Assembly (NCBI GenBank): GCA_963665705.1
Contig: OY762448.1
Location: forward strand, 2,232,001-2,296,000
Origin: Saccharicrinis sp963665705
GTDB lineage: Bacteria > Bacteroidota > Bacteroidia > Bacteroidales > Marinilabiliaceae
DNA: 64,000 nt
Direction: 5' to 3'
The position numbers were made by a program, and so were the translations under genes. The notes under the pieces were generated by a model that saw nothing but the letters and a program-made list of their open reading frames with translations, made no database searches and was not told the origin of the DNA. Positions 1 to 9,772 of the stretch are shown piece by piece (within the stretch, counting starts at the first letter, position 1; the number at the start of each line of letters is the position of its first letter).

Positions 1-1933
1 AGCTTACATGTTCTCCTAATTTAACAGGTATGTGTGAAATAATTGTATTCTTCCATGCAATTAATGTGTTTTCAGTTTTCATGGCTTCTAACACCATTAA
101 TGCATCTCCTTTTTTTATTGATTGTCCTTTTTTAACCAAAATTTCTACGATGTTACCTGGTGTAGGAGCCTGTAATATTTTTTGATTATTTGTTTTAGAT
201 TCAATCAGTCTGTTATTTCTTTTTGGTTTATCTGAAATAGATATTTTTTTTCCATTGTATTGCAAATGAAAAATGTGATCATCACTATGTAAATAGTTTA
301 TTTTATGTATGGTGTCTCCAAGAGTAAAACTTAGATGATGTTTCTCAAAATTTACAATTTTTATTTTGAAAAGTGAATCGTTATTAAGTTGAATTGTAAG
401 AACTTCAGGATCGTTTTGTAAGACACATATATCTATGTTGTTTTCGCCAATTGTTACGTTGTGTTTACGATTTTGGCGCCAATATCCAATTTTATCAGAA
501 TTATGAGATTTGTATTTTAGTATAATATAAGCAGATGCAAATATCTTTAATTCATCAGAAGAAAAGCAATTTTTCATCATAGCATCATCCAATACATTTG
601 AAATAAATGAAGTGGAAAAATTACCCTTAATGAAATCTTTATGATTTAGGGTATAAAGCAAAATATCTCTATTGGTTTCAATTCCAAAAAGCGCATAAGC
701 TTTAAGGAAATGCGTAAGTTTCTCAATAGCTATAGTTCTTGAGTTTCCTTTTGAGGTAACTTTTTTAAGTAGAGAATCAAAGTGAGAGTGAATTTCTTCG
801 TAATTACTAATCCCATTATCAATTCTGATATTAGGAATATTCGGAATGTCTAAACCTCTAATTACGCCATGAGAAGGTAAATAATTATTCTGAGGATCTT
901 CAGAATATAATCTGACTTCAATGGCATGCCCTTCCACCTTTATATCATCTTGAATTATATTCAGACGATGTCCCATTGCGATTAATATCTGCTGCTCAAC
1001 AATATCTACTCCTGTTATTTCTTCTGTTACCGTATGTTCAACCTGAATACGCGCATTCATTTCAAGAAAGAAGTGTTGATTATCAGGAGATAAAATAAAC
1101 TCAATGGTACCAGCGTTTGTATAACCTATACTTTTGGCAATGATTAAAGCATCACTTAATATTTTATTTCTTATATCATCAGGCAAATTTGGAGCTGGAG
1201 CTTCTTCAATTATTTTTTGATGCCTTCGTTGAATCGAGCAATCTCGTTCGTATAAATGAATTAAATTCCCAAACTGATCGCCCAAAATCTGAACTTCAAT
1301 ATGGCGAGGATTTTCAATATATTGTTCAACGTAGACAGATTTATTCCCAAAGTATCTAAAGGCCTCTTCTGAGGCTTTATTTATCATATCCTGAAGTTCA
1401 TTGATATGGTGAACCAGTCTCATTCCTTTTCCTCCACCTCCGGCAGCAGCTTTTATGATAAGAGGAAATTTAAGTTGATTTACATTTTTAACAATAGAAT
1501 CTATACTACCTGTAAGTTTTTTTAATAAAGGAACATTATGCTGAAAAGCTATTTTATTAGCTTCTTCTTTATTACCCATTTGCTCAATATTGTGTGCCGA
1601 TGGACCAATAAAATTAATTTTATTTTTTTTACATAAAGCGGCAAAATCGCTATTTTCAGATAAGAAACCATATCCGGGATGTATTGCGTCTGCAAAATAT
1701 TGTTGTGCTATTGAAATAATAAGCTCCTGATTTAAATAGGTATCCTGTAGTTTATTACCTGGCATTAAAACAGATATATCTGCATTTTTAACATGCAGTG
1801 CTTGTTCTTCAAATTGGGTGTAAATGGCAATACATTCTATGCCCATTTTATGAGCTGTTTTAATAATTCTTACTGCAATTTCGCCCCGGTTTGCAATTAA
1901 TATCCGATTAATTTGTCTTAGTTTACTATTCAT
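1..1933 (-). CDS. mccA: Biotin carboxylase subunit of an acyl-CoA carboxylase (methylcrotonyl-CoA carboxylase alpha type), 3' end outside window
   Basis: This gene carboxylates its own biotin with ATP and bicarbonate, as the alpha subunit of a 3-methylcrotonyl-CoA carboxylase-like enzyme in leucine breakdown. I translated it from the minus strand: it starts ATG at 1933 (MNSKLRQINRILIANRGEIA), has the ATP-grasp glycine loop AAGGGGKGM, the catalytic stretch MNARIQVEHTVTE, and a C-terminal biotinyl domain with EAMKTEN, whose lysine is residue 619. The stop codon lies beyond position 1, so the last tens of residues are missing. Its ATG overlaps the end of the upstream hydratase gene by 8 bp, so the two are translationally coupled. 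The specific substrate is inferred from the hydratase and carboxyltransferase neighbours; propionyl- or geranyl-CoA cannot be fully excluded. Confidence 0.9.
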   Translation of the reverse strand, partial: MNSKLRQINRILIANRGEIAVRIIKTAHKMGIECIAIYTQFEEQALHVKNADISVLMPGNKLQDTYLNQELIISIAQQYFADAIHPGYGFLSENSDFAALCKKNKINFIGPSAHNIEQMGNKEEANKIAFQHNVPLLKKLTGSIDSIVKNVNQLKFPLIIKAAAGGGGKGMRLVHHINELQDMINKASEEAFRYFGNKSVYVEQYIENPRHIEVQILGDQFGNLIHLYERDCSIQRRHQKIIEEAPAPNLPDDIRNKILSDALIIAKSIGYTNAGTIEFILSPDNQHFFLEMNARIQVEHTVTEEITGVDIVEQQILIAMGHRLNIIQDDIKVEGHAIEVRLYSEDPQNNYLPSHGVIRGLDIPNIPNIRIDNGISNYEEIHSHFDSLLKKVTSKGNSRTIAIEKLTHFLKAYALFGIETNRDILLYTLNHKDFIKGNFSTSFISNVLDDAMMKNCFSSDELKIFASAYIILKYKSHNSDKIGYWRQNRKHNVTIGENNIDICVLQNDPEVLTIQLNNDSLFKIKIVNFEKHHLSFTLGDTIHKINYLHSDDHIFHLQYNGKKISISDKPKRNNRLIESKTNNQKILQAPTPGNIVEILVKKGQSIKKGDALMVLEAMKTENTLIAWKNTIISHIPVKLGEHVS

Positions 1934-2708
1934 TATTCCATTCAGGTTTTCTTTTTTCTAAAAATGCAGTAACTCCTTCTTGTCCTTCTCTTGATGTTCT
2001 TGCTCCGGCAATTATTCTGGCACAGTATAAAAATGTGGTTTCTTCATCATTATTTTCTTCAAGATTGTGAATTAAAGCTTTAGTTTGAATGAGGGCTTCT
2101 GGTGCTCCTTTTGTAATACTCTTAGCTATTTTAATAGTTTCTTCTCTTATATTTCCATTGGAGGAAATAAAATGAACTAATCCTTCATCTAACGCTTCTT
2201 TGGCAGTAAATGGTTCTGGCATTAATAATCTTTTTCTGGTATTGCTACTTCCCATCTTTTTTAAAATATATGGAGAAATTGTAGCCGGAATTAATCCTAA
2301 TTGAACTTCAGGAAATCCAAACATGGAATGTTGTTCACAAATAACGATGTCGCTACAAGCTATAATCCCTACAGCTCCCCCGAAAGCTGAATTTTGAACC
2401 TCACATACAACTGGTTTGGGGAAATTATATATTGTGTAATAAAGTGCATTGAACAATTTAGCATCATTGATATTTTCAGTTTTACTTTGCGCAATACCTG
2501 TTTGCATCCATTCTAAATCGGCACCTGAACAAAAGTAGTTTTCACTACCATGAATGACTAAAACTTTAAATGACCTGTTACTCATATTTTCTTTCAGCGT
2601 CTTTAAAATTTCCTTAATCATTTCTTTATTTAAAGCATTTCTTTTCTCAGGACGTTTTAATTCTATATATGCAATTTGATCTTTTATATTAAAATTTATC
2701 GTTTCCAT
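1926..2708 (-). CDS. Enoyl-CoA hydratase/isomerase family protein, probable methylglutaconyl-CoA hydratase
   Basis: A 260-residue crotonase-fold protein. The sequence shows the N-terminal strand region (IAYIELKRPEKRNALN), the oxyanion-hole segment FCSGADLEWM, and the second oxyanion strand AFGGAVGIIACSDIVI followed by the FGFPEVQLGLIPATISPY block typical of the family. In leucine degradation the carboxylation product 3-methylglutaconyl-CoA is hydrated to HMG-CoA, and genes for that hydratase commonly sit between the two carboxylase subunits, exactly as here. The assignment to methylglutaconyl-CoA is therefore by context; the crotonase fold itself is clear. Its stop overlaps the start of the biotin carboxylase gene. 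Confidence 0.85.
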   Translation of the reverse strand: METINFNIKDQIAYIELKRPEKRNALNKEMIKEILKTLKENMSNRSFKVLVIHGSENYFCSGADLEWMQTGIAQSKTENINDAKLFNALYYTIYNFPKPVVCEVQNSAFGGAVGIIACSDIVICEQHSMFGFPEVQLGLIPATISPYILKKMGSSNTRKRLLMPEPFTAKEALDEGLVHFISSNGNIREETIKIAKSITKGAPEALIQTKALIHNLEENNDEETTFLYCARIIAGARTSREGQEGVTAFLEKRKPEWNNE

Positions 2709-2814
2709 GATGATTTAATTTGTTCTTGTAACATAGATATAGATTGCTTTATACAATGTTGTAAACTAGGTATTAAACTATTATTATCACAGTATTTCTA
2801 TTTATTATAATTGC

Positions 2815-4392
2815 TTACATTCTGAAAACACCATAATCACCTTTGGAGTTTAATTCATTTTGAGCCATACTCAATCCTATTGTTAAAACAGTTCGGGTAT
2901 CAGCCGGATCGATAATACCATCATCCCAAAGTCTGCTTGTAGCATAATATGGTGATGCTTCTTTGCTAAAATTATTGATGATATTTTGTCTCATCTCAGC
3001 TAGTTTTTCTTTGGATGTGGATTGACCTTTTTTCACTTCCTGATCTTTTTTAATGGTGGTAAGAACATCGGCAGCTTGTTGCGGTCCCATTACAGAAATA
3101 CTTGCAGATGGCCACGAAAATAGCAATCGTGGACTAAATGCACGGCCACCCATGGCATAATTACCTGCACCATAACTTCCTCCAATTATAATAGTGAAAA
3201 ATGGAACTTTAGAATTAGCCAATGCATTTACCATTTTAGCACCGTCTTTAGCAATACCCATTTTTTCATAATCTTTTCCTACCATGAAGCCAGTAATGTT
3301 TTGTAAAAACACCATAGGAATATTGCGCTGGTTACATAGCTGAATAAAATGGGCTCCTTTTTGGGCCGATTCAGAAAATAGGATACCATTATTTGCTAGA
3401 ATGCCAATTTTATACCCGTTAATTTGAGCAAAGCAAGTAACCAGTGTATTGCCATAATTAACTTTAAATTCATCAATAAGTCCATCATCAACAATATGTT
3501 GAATTAATTTACGTACGTCTTTATCATATTTTCCAGGAATAGGAATTTCATTATAAATATCATTAGACGAGCTATTGCTTTTTATTTTAAGATAATCACT
3601 TTTTTTAGGTATGGGTATGTATTTGAAAATGTTACGACATATTTCAATAGCATGATGATCGTCATCGGCTAAATGATCTGCAACACCAGATTGTGAAGTA
3701 TGCATTTCACCACCACCTAATTCTTCAGCACTTACTTCTTCGCCAGTTGCAGCCTTTACTAATGGTGGACCTCCCAGAAAAATTGTACCCTGATTTTTTA
3801 CAATAATAGTTTCGTCGCTCATTGCGGGAATGTACGCACCACCGGCTGTACAAGAGCCCATGACTATACTTATTTGAGGAATGTTTTGAGCAGATAATCG
3901 GGCCTGATTATAAAAAATTCTGCCAAAATCTTCTTTGTCAGGAAAAACATTGGCTTGTTCCGGCAGAAAGATACCTCCGGAATCAACCAAATAAACACAG
4001 GCTAAATTGTTTTCCAATGCTATTTCTTGAGCTCTTAAATGCTTTTTGATGGTTTCTTTCACATAAGTACCACCTTTAGTTGTGGCATCATTGGCAATAA
4101 TTATGGTTTCTCTGCCATGAATATACCCAATGCCGGTAATGATTCCTGCAGATGGAAAGTTGTTATCGTATTGATTATAAGCAGCTAGTTGAGATAACTC
4201 CAAAAATGGACTTTGCTCATCAACTAATAAATCGATTCTTTCATGAACTAATAATTTTCCTTTATTCTTATGTGAGCTTTTTTTGTCCCTATTTAGTCCT
4301 GAAATTTCATCAAGCTTCAATTTGTATTCACAAACTTCTTGAGGAAATCCGTTATCTTGATAAAACTTAAGTTTTACATCTATATTGGTCAT
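2815..4392 (-). CDS. mccB: Carboxyltransferase subunit of acyl-CoA carboxylase (methylcrotonyl-CoA carboxylase beta type)
   Basis: This subunit transfers CO2 from carboxybiotin to the acyl-CoA. It is 525 residues from the ATG at 4392 (MTNIDVKLKFYQ). A TTG at 4413 would add seven residues but is the weaker start. Signature regions are the CoA-binding half with GKLLVHERIDLLVD, the oxyanion glycine runs GSCTAGGAYIPAMSDE and IFLGGPPLVKAATGE, and the C-terminal half with ITGFMVGKDYE and GGSYGAGNYAMGGRAF. This pattern is that of MccB/PccB-type carboxyltransferases, with the closest feel to MccB. It is first in a minus-strand operon with the hydratase and biotin carboxylase genes; about 106 bp separate it from the hydratase. 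Confidence 0.9.
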   Translation of the reverse strand: MTNIDVKLKFYQDNGFPQEVCEYKLKLDEISGLNRDKKSSHKNKGKLLVHERIDLLVDEQSPFLELSQLAAYNQYDNNFPSAGIITGIGYIHGRETIIIANDATTKGGTYVKETIKKHLRAQEIALENNLACVYLVDSGGIFLPEQANVFPDKEDFGRIFYNQARLSAQNIPQISIVMGSCTAGGAYIPAMSDETIIVKNQGTIFLGGPPLVKAATGEEVSAEELGGGEMHTSQSGVADHLADDDHHAIEICRNIFKYIPIPKKSDYLKIKSNSSSNDIYNEIPIPGKYDKDVRKLIQHIVDDGLIDEFKVNYGNTLVTCFAQINGYKIGILANNGILFSESAQKGAHFIQLCNQRNIPMVFLQNITGFMVGKDYEKMGIAKDGAKMVNALANSKVPFFTIIIGGSYGAGNYAMGGRAFSPRLLFSWPSASISVMGPQQAADVLTTIKKDQEVKKGQSTSKEKLAEMRQNIINNFSKEASPYYATSRLWDDGIIDPADTRTVLTIGLSMAQNELNSKGDYGVFRM

Positions 4393-4522
4393 AATATGAT
4401 ACTCTTGTAACAATTACAATAACCAACATTTATGAATAATGTTTATAAGATTAAATTTTTAAATGTAATTTTTTTATGGATGTTAATAGGATAGTACTTT
4501 AAAAACTCTTTTAATCAATTAA

Positions 4523-5653
4523 TTATTTGTTTACAATTTGAGAGTTACAAAAATCAATTGTCGCCATTTTTAAATATTTAACCACATTTTTGATAGCGTC
4601 TGAATGGTTCATAGCATATGAGGATAGCTCACCAATATAATCTGCTGCCTGAATAGAAACATCAGTTTTTAAAAAATTATTAATCCCACAAAAAATAGCT
4701 AATTTTTGATTTGTAAGCGAATGAATAATACCTGAAATTACTTTTCCAGAAAGCGTTTGATTATCCAGTTTTCCTTCACCTGTTATAATCCAGTCTGCAT
4801 TTTGTACCTGATTGCTGTAATGAGCTATATTCATTATTAATTCAATTCCTGATTTAAGTTCTGCATTTAAAAATAAAATACATCCAGCACCTAATCCCCC
4901 TGCAGCACCAGAACCGGGTATGTTTTGCAAATCAATTTTAAATTGATTTTTAGCAATGGTATTGAAATTTTGTAGACCTGAGTCAAGGATATTTACCATT
5001 TTAGCATCAGCACCCTTTTGTGGAGCATATACTTGAGCAGCTCCATTAATACCATATAACGGATTATCAACATCGCATGCAACTTCAAATTTTATACATT
5101 TTAGTTCTGGAATACTTTTAGAAGTATCTATATGAGCCAATTTATTTAAATCCTCTCCAGTTCCATAAAGTTCATGACCATTTGAATCCCAAAAACGATA
5201 TCCTAAAGCTTTAGCCATTCCAATACCACAATCATTTGTTGCACTGCCTCCAATCCCCAAAATAATATGCTCTGCACCTGTTTTTATGGCATCTAATATT
5301 AATTCTCCTGTGCCGTAAGTTGATGTTTTTAAAGGATTTAATTTATCTGTATTTAATAGTTTTAAACCTGACGCTTCTGCCATTTCAATATAAGCTGTCT
5401 TTTGTGAATTAGAATACAAGTATGAAGCAGATACTTGTTTAAAAAGAGGATTTGAAACATTAATGGCATTAGTTTCGCCTTGTAAATAGTAGTTTATAAC
5501 TTCAACGGTTCCATCACCACCATCGGCTAAAGGGAGTTTAATTATATCAATGTTAGGATGGTATTCATTCAGCACATTTTCAACAATATTACAAAATTCA
5601 ATCCCTTTTAAAGAACCTTTAAATTTATCCGGAGCGATTACAATTTTTGTCAT
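4523..5653 (-). CDS. glxK: Glycerate kinase (GlxK/GarK family)
   Basis: A 376-residue cytosolic kinase that phosphorylates D-glycerate, feeding it to glycolysis. The start MTKIVIAPDKFKGSL is the highly conserved N-terminus of glycerate kinase type 1, and the sequence also has the family blocks LPLADGGDGTVEV, GIGGSATNDCGIGMAKALG and GSGAAGGLGAGC. Length matches the family. It is alone on the minus strand, head to head with the MBL-fold gene that starts 94 bp away, so the 5654-5747 gap must hold both promoters. No nearby glyoxylate or sugar-acid genes say where the glycerate comes from. Confidence 0.93.
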   Translation of the reverse strand: MTKIVIAPDKFKGSLKGIEFCNIVENVLNEYHPNIDIIKLPLADGGDGTVEVINYYLQGETNAINVSNPLFKQVSASYLYSNSQKTAYIEMAEASGLKLLNTDKLNPLKTSTYGTGELILDAIKTGAEHIILGIGGSATNDCGIGMAKALGYRFWDSNGHELYGTGEDLNKLAHIDTSKSIPELKCIKFEVACDVDNPLYGINGAAQVYAPQKGADAKMVNILDSGLQNFNTIAKNQFKIDLQNIPGSGAAGGLGAGCILFLNAELKSGIELIMNIAHYSNQVQNADWIITGEGKLDNQTLSGKVISGIIHSLTNQKLAIFCGINNFLKTDVSIQAADYIGELSSYAMNHSDAIKNVVKYLKMATIDFCNSQIVNK

Positions 5654-5747
5654 CTTAATGCAGTCTTTTCATTGTAAATATTATAAAATTTAATCATATC
5701 AAGGCTGTTTTTGTATCTTTGAATATTAAATAATTAAAAAACTCATC

Positions 5748-6509
5748 TTGAAAATTACTTTTTTAGGAACTGGAACATCTCAAGGAGTACCTGTAATTGC
5801 ATGTGATTGTAACGTTTGTAAATCAAATGATAATAAAGATATTCGTTTACGTTCGTCTGTATTAATAGAAGTGGGTAATGTAGTTTTAGTTATTGATTCC
5901 GGGCCTGATTTCAGACAACAAATGCTTAGGGCAGAAGTGAAAACTTTAGATGGCATATTATTTACACATGAGCATAAAGATCATATTGCCGGTTTAGATG
6001 ATGTACGGGCTTTTAACTGGGTAAGCAAACGTCATGTAGATGTATTTGCAGAAGAAAGAGTAATTAATGCATTGAAGAATGAATTTGGATATGCTTTTGC
6101 AGAAAATCCTTATCCGGGTGTTCCTAAAATTGACCTAAATACAATTACAGAGAAACCTTTTGAAGTTAAGGGGATTGAAATTATTCCTATCCGAGGAAAA
6201 CATTTACATTTACCCGTTTTAGGGTATAGAATTGAAGATTTTACATATTTAACAGACTTCAATTATATTTCAGATAGTGAATTAAAGAAAGTGATAGGTT
6301 CAAAAGTTATAGTAGTAAATAGTGTTAGAAAAGAACCACATATTTCTCATTATTGCTTACCAGAAGCAATTGAAATTCTTCAGAAGGCAAATTCTGGCAT
6401 TGGGTATATTACGCATATTTCACATCAGTTTGGATTATATAAAGAAGAAGAGCCTCTTTTGCCAAAGAATATTCACCTGGCCTATGATGGATTAGTACTT
6501 AATATATAA
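5748..6509 (+). CDS. MBL-fold metallohydrolase, PhnP-like
   Basis: A 253-residue metallo-beta-lactamase-fold hydrolase. It begins with the conserved strand MKITFLGTGTSQGVPVIACD, followed by a CDCNVC cysteine cluster, the metal motif FTHEHKDHIAGLDDVRAFN, a further histidine in GKHLHLPVLGYRIE, and the aspartate strand YLTDFNYIS. The cysteine cluster plus THEHxDH pattern places it in the PhnP-like phosphodiesterase group. No phosphonate genes are nearby, so the substrate is open; cyclic phosphodiesters are one possibility from the family. The start is a TTG at 5748 (no upstream in-frame ATG), chosen because the conserved N-terminal strand begins there. Confidence 0.85.
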   Translation: MKITFLGTGTSQGVPVIACDCNVCKSNDNKDIRLRSSVLIEVGNVVLVIDSGPDFRQQMLRAEVKTLDGILFTHEHKDHIAGLDDVRAFNWVSKRHVDVFAEERVINALKNEFGYAFAENPYPGVPKIDLNTITEKPFEVKGIEIIPIRGKHLHLPVLGYRIEDFTYLTDFNYISDSELKKVIGSKVIVVNSVRKEPHISHYCLPEAIEILQKANSGIGYITHISHQFGLYKEEEPLLPKNIHLAYDGLVLNI

Positions 6510-6613
6510 GATATATTTTCAGTTACAGATAGTATATTATGGGATTGACATTGATTAAATGTTTAATTACATTCATTGGCATTACATCAACTTACCTGCA
6601 AAAACCTATTATA

Positions 6614-7174
6614 ATGAAACAAGTTCTTTCCTAATTCTTTTTTGTAGTTTTTTTGCTAGTATCATTAAATTTTAAAGCTCAAAATATGGATGCAACCCCT
6701 GCTATTTCTGAAAATAATATTGCTTTTATATATGCAGAAGATCTTTGGATTGCTGATGTCGTTGGAAAAAATCCTCGCCGATTAACATTAGATGAAGGAG
6801 TTTAATCAAATCCTGTATTTTTACCAGATGGAAAATATATTGCATTTAGCGCAGAGTATGATGGAAATAAGGATGTGTTTATTATACCATCAACAGGAGG
6901 GATTCCTCAAAGACTAACCTGGTATCCTGCAGCAGATATTGTCAGGGATTTTACTCCTAATGGGGATTCAATATTATTTAATTCTCAAAGAAGCGTTTTT
7001 ACCAGACGGTACGCTAAGTTATATATGGTTTCTATCCACGGAGGTAATCCAACAGAACTTCCAATTTCAACAGCTTTTAGATCAAGTTATTCACCTGATG
7101 GTAATTATATTGTTTATTCACCGAATATGGAAGTTTTTCACCAATGGAAGAATTCTATAAGAGTTAAAAAATAA
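6614..7174 (+). pseudogene. Decayed N-terminal fragment of a tricorn-like (S41, PD40 beta-propeller) protease
   Basis: Reading from ATG 6614 in one frame gives a signal-peptide-like start with a TAA at 6632, then FKAQNMDATPAISENNIAFI, then a second TAA at 6803, then propeller-blade sequence (SNPVFLPDGKYIAF, YDGNKDVFIIPSTGGIPQRL) up to a stop at 7174. The repeated pattern of DGKYIAFSA, DIFxxxxxGGxPxRLT and SPDGNYIVYSP is typical of the N-terminal beta-propeller of secreted tricorn-like peptidases, which are usually around 1000 residues. Two in-frame stops and loss of everything after the first blades show a dead gene remnant. An open stretch of 99 codons (6875-7174) survives but is unlikely to be a gene. 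Confidence 0.8.
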
Positions 7175-7242
7175 AAAGAAAATATTGAAGCCTGGTTTTT
7201 ATAGTAATGGAGCAGTTTTTATACTGTGTTTGATTGAAATAA

Positions 7243-9114
7243 TTAATATGCAAAATCATCCGTATATGGTTTTTTGATATCAAATGATTTAAATCTTCCT
7301 ATACTTTCTCCGGATAATCTAAAGTCAAAATTAGTGGCTCCTAAAGGAGCCCGGGGAAAGTAGGCTAATTGAAATTGAATTGTATTAAAAACAAGGTGGT
7401 CATTTCTAATTCTAATACCTAAACCAATGGAATAATATGGTTTTGTATTAAACAGTGCTTTATCCTGGCTAATCCATCCAATGTCCGCAAAACTAAATGG
7501 TACTATTTTAAAGCCTAACATATCGGCTGGAGTAAATAGTACACTCTCTGAATTAATAACAAACTTTTGTGAACCTTTTAGTTGACGACTTCTGTATGAA
7601 GAAATACCAGGAGATGATTGAGTAAGATAAAAGTACTGAGGGTGATCCAGGTTCATAGCTTTTGTATAGTAAAGTGAAATGAAATACCTTAATTGATTAT
7701 TACCAATTTTCTTTAACGAAGAAATATATCTGGAACTATAACTCATTAAAGTTCTCTCGGGTGATGAATTATAGAAAAAGGAATTAAAATCGGCACTTAA
7801 ATATATATATCCTTTATTGGGTACAATTGCAGAGCCTAGAGAAAAATGCGCACCTGCATGATAACGATTCTTTTTTTTATTGTTATTATAACCGAATGTA
7901 ATTGATGATAAAAAACCGTACGGAACATCTTCAATTCTTCCATAATTATATATAAGTGTGTTCTTATAATAATTTCTTTTATTGAATGAAATACCGCCAA
8001 AAAAGTAAATGTTAGGTAAGTAATAACTTTCACTTTTTATTGAATCAGGAAGATTAAAATAATTATTTATAATAACCTGTCCAATGATACCTATTGTTGA
8101 TCTGTTAAAGTAATTCGGAGAGTTAATTAAAAAAGTTTTGCCAACCCAATAATCTTGATTTAGATAGTCAAAGTTATTATAGATTGGATCAATTGCAGCT
8201 GTATCCTCATAAACTTTAAAGTTTCGTTTAATGTTAATTCCTCCTGCATATTTAATTTCAGGAATGAAAAAATCTTTGCTTAAACCAATATTATAATAAT
8301 TATTATTTACAGAATTATTAATTTCTGTATTAAAAGATATGTATGAACCATATATGTTTTCCCATTTAATATTTTCATAATAACCAAAGTTGTTTTTTGT
8401 AGTTGCTCTTGAGTCAACTAAATGATGCATTTCTAGTCCATAGCCTAATACATTTTTACTATATACACCAAATCTTGAGTGATTAGAAGAAATTGAGGCA
8501 TTTACACCATAGGGATAAGAATCCTGTGTTATAACTAAAACATCAACCAGCGATGTATCGCTATTAGCCGGTTCAATAACGATTAAGGCATCTGTTATAA
8601 AACCTAATGAACGCAAAATACGCTCGCTCTCACTTATATTCGGAATGTTAACCAGTTCACCTTTTTTAAAAGTAAGTGTGTTTTTGATAATACTTTTATT
8701 TGTTTGAAACCTTATTTTACTTAATGTTTTTTCAATTTTATTTGTGGTAAAATCTATTGTATCAAGTATGTTGCGGGCAAAAGGTGAAACTTGTTGGATA
8801 TTAATTGATCTGATAATTTTTTGATTATACTTCTGAAATTCATTATCAGTGGATAATAAGAGTTCACTAGCTGATATATTAGAGTCTTTTGTAACTACAA
8901 GCCATTCATACAGCTTGTTATAAATAAAACTGTTATTCTTTTTAACTTTTAATAAATGTTGAATTGTGCTATTGGTATTACTGATGGAATCATTATCAAT
9001 AACTTGAGAATAAGATATATAGTGATTGAACAAAATAAATAAAGCTACACAAAGTAGCTTTTCAAAATGAACCTTTTTAATTCTTGGTAATATGTCAGTA
9101 TTTAGTGATTTCAA
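7243..9114 (-). CDS. Outer-membrane beta-barrel protein with POTRA-like region (Omp85-like)
   Basis: A 623-residue exported protein. It has a basic N-terminus followed by a hydrophobic segment (LLCVALFILFNHYISYSQ) that fits a signal peptide, an N-terminal soluble part, one POTRA-like unit around residues 145-185 (FKKGELVNIPNISESERILRS, then LVDVLVITQD), and then about 400 residues of alternating aromatic/polar strands ending in FAY, as an outer-membrane barrel should. The combination suggests the Omp85/TamA or surface-antigen class. No partner is encoded beside it, so its substrate is unknown. The gene stands alone between a pseudogene and the PepSY gene. Confidence 0.65.
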   Translation of the reverse strand: MKSLNTDILPRIKKVHFEKLLCVALFILFNHYISYSQVIDNDSISNTNSTIQHLLKVKKNNSFIYNKLYEWLVVTKDSNISASELLLSTDNEFQKYNQKIIRSINIQQVSPFARNILDTIDFTTNKIEKTLSKIRFQTNKSIIKNTLTFKKGELVNIPNISESERILRSLGFITDALIVIEPANSDTSLVDVLVITQDSYPYGVNASISSNHSRFGVYSKNVLGYGLEMHHLVDSRATTKNNFGYYENIKWENIYGSYISFNTEINNSVNNNYYNIGLSKDFFIPEIKYAGGINIKRNFKVYEDTAAIDPIYNNFDYLNQDYWVGKTFLINSPNYFNRSTIGIIGQVIINNYFNLPDSIKSESYYLPNIYFFGGISFNKRNYYKNTLIYNYGRIEDVPYGFLSSITFGYNNNKKKNRYHAGAHFSLGSAIVPNKGYIYLSADFNSFFYNSSPERTLMSYSSRYISSLKKIGNNQLRYFISLYYTKAMNLDHPQYFYLTQSSPGISSYRSRQLKGSQKFVINSESVLFTPADMLGFKIVPFSFADIGWISQDKALFNTKPYYSIGLGIRIRNDHLVFNTIQFQLAYFPRAPLGATNFDFRLSGESIGRFKSFDIKKPYTDDFAY

Positions 9115-9179
9115 AGCATATCAAATATACTTATTCTGATATAAATAACCTTAGTTCTGATAAAATTTTAAAATCATGA

Positions 9180-9731
9180 TTAATATAAAAAGTAAATAGT
9201 GATTGGAATTATTGTCCCAATGGTAATAAGTATGATTCCGCGCCATTTAAATCCATTTTTACCTTTGATAATAATGGCTCCACTTATTACTAAAATAATT
9301 AAACCTGTTGCAAAAATATCTGAAAAATATTTCCATATTTTACCAGGGTTGAAGTGTAAGAAATTGATTGAGCTAAATAATGGACGTTTTTTTAATTCTT
9401 CAAAATAAATAGAATTATTACCTTTATTATAGCTTATAGTAGAACCTTTTGATAAGAATATTTTTATTTCGTCTTTTTGCGGATAGTAATGTTTTTTATA
9501 TCCTTCATCAGTTTGGGTTATGGATATTATTTTATCTACAGTTTCAAATGATTTAAATAAAGAATCGGATTTCAGAGAGTAATTAAAGGAATAGGTGTTA
9601 ATGATATAGTTAGGATTCCAATCATGTTTGTGATTTAAGGCTATTCCGCTTAAAGCATAAATAATTATCATACCTGAAAAAAAATATCCCAGGTCTCTGT
9701 GAATAGCTCTGTTGAATTTTCTTAATTTCAT
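9180..9731 (-). CDS. PepSY-associated transmembrane protein
   Basis: A 183-residue inner-membrane protein. It starts with the motif KFNRAIHRDLGYFFSGMIII, characteristic of PepSY-associated TM proteins of Bacteroidota, followed by a first membrane helix, a soluble loop of about 90 residues (KHYYPQKDEIKIFLSKGSTI), and two C-terminal helices (IFATGLIILVISGAIIIKG and the last 20 residues). Such proteins often go with iron or haem uptake and reduction, but no such genes adjoin it. It follows the Cys-rich lipoprotein gene on the same strand with a terminator between them, so it may have its own promoter or depend on readthrough. Confidence 0.75.
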   Translation of the reverse strand: MKLRKFNRAIHRDLGYFFSGMIIIYALSGIALNHKHDWNPNYIINTYSFNYSLKSDSLFKSFETVDKIISITQTDEGYKKHYYPQKDEIKIFLSKGSTISYNKGNNSIYFEELKKRPLFSSINFLHFNPGKIWKYFSDIFATGLIILVISGAIIIKGKNGFKWRGIILITIGTIIPITIYFLY

Positions 9732-9737
9732 TTTATA

Positions 9738-9762
9738 AAAAAAACCGACGAAAGTCGGCTTT
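9738..9762 (-). terminator. Rho-independent terminator after the Cys-rich lipoprotein gene
   Basis: On the minus strand a GCCGAC/GTCGG stem with a 4-nt loop is followed by eight U residues. It ends the lipoprotein transcript 11 bp past its stop codon, and sits just upstream of the PepSY start codon at 9731. Confidence 0.85.
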
Positions 9763-9772
9763 TAACTATATT

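Noticed and set aside
4152..4370. Plus-strand 72-codon frame inside mccB
   Set aside because: It lies wholly opposite a strongly conserved gene and has no recognisable product.
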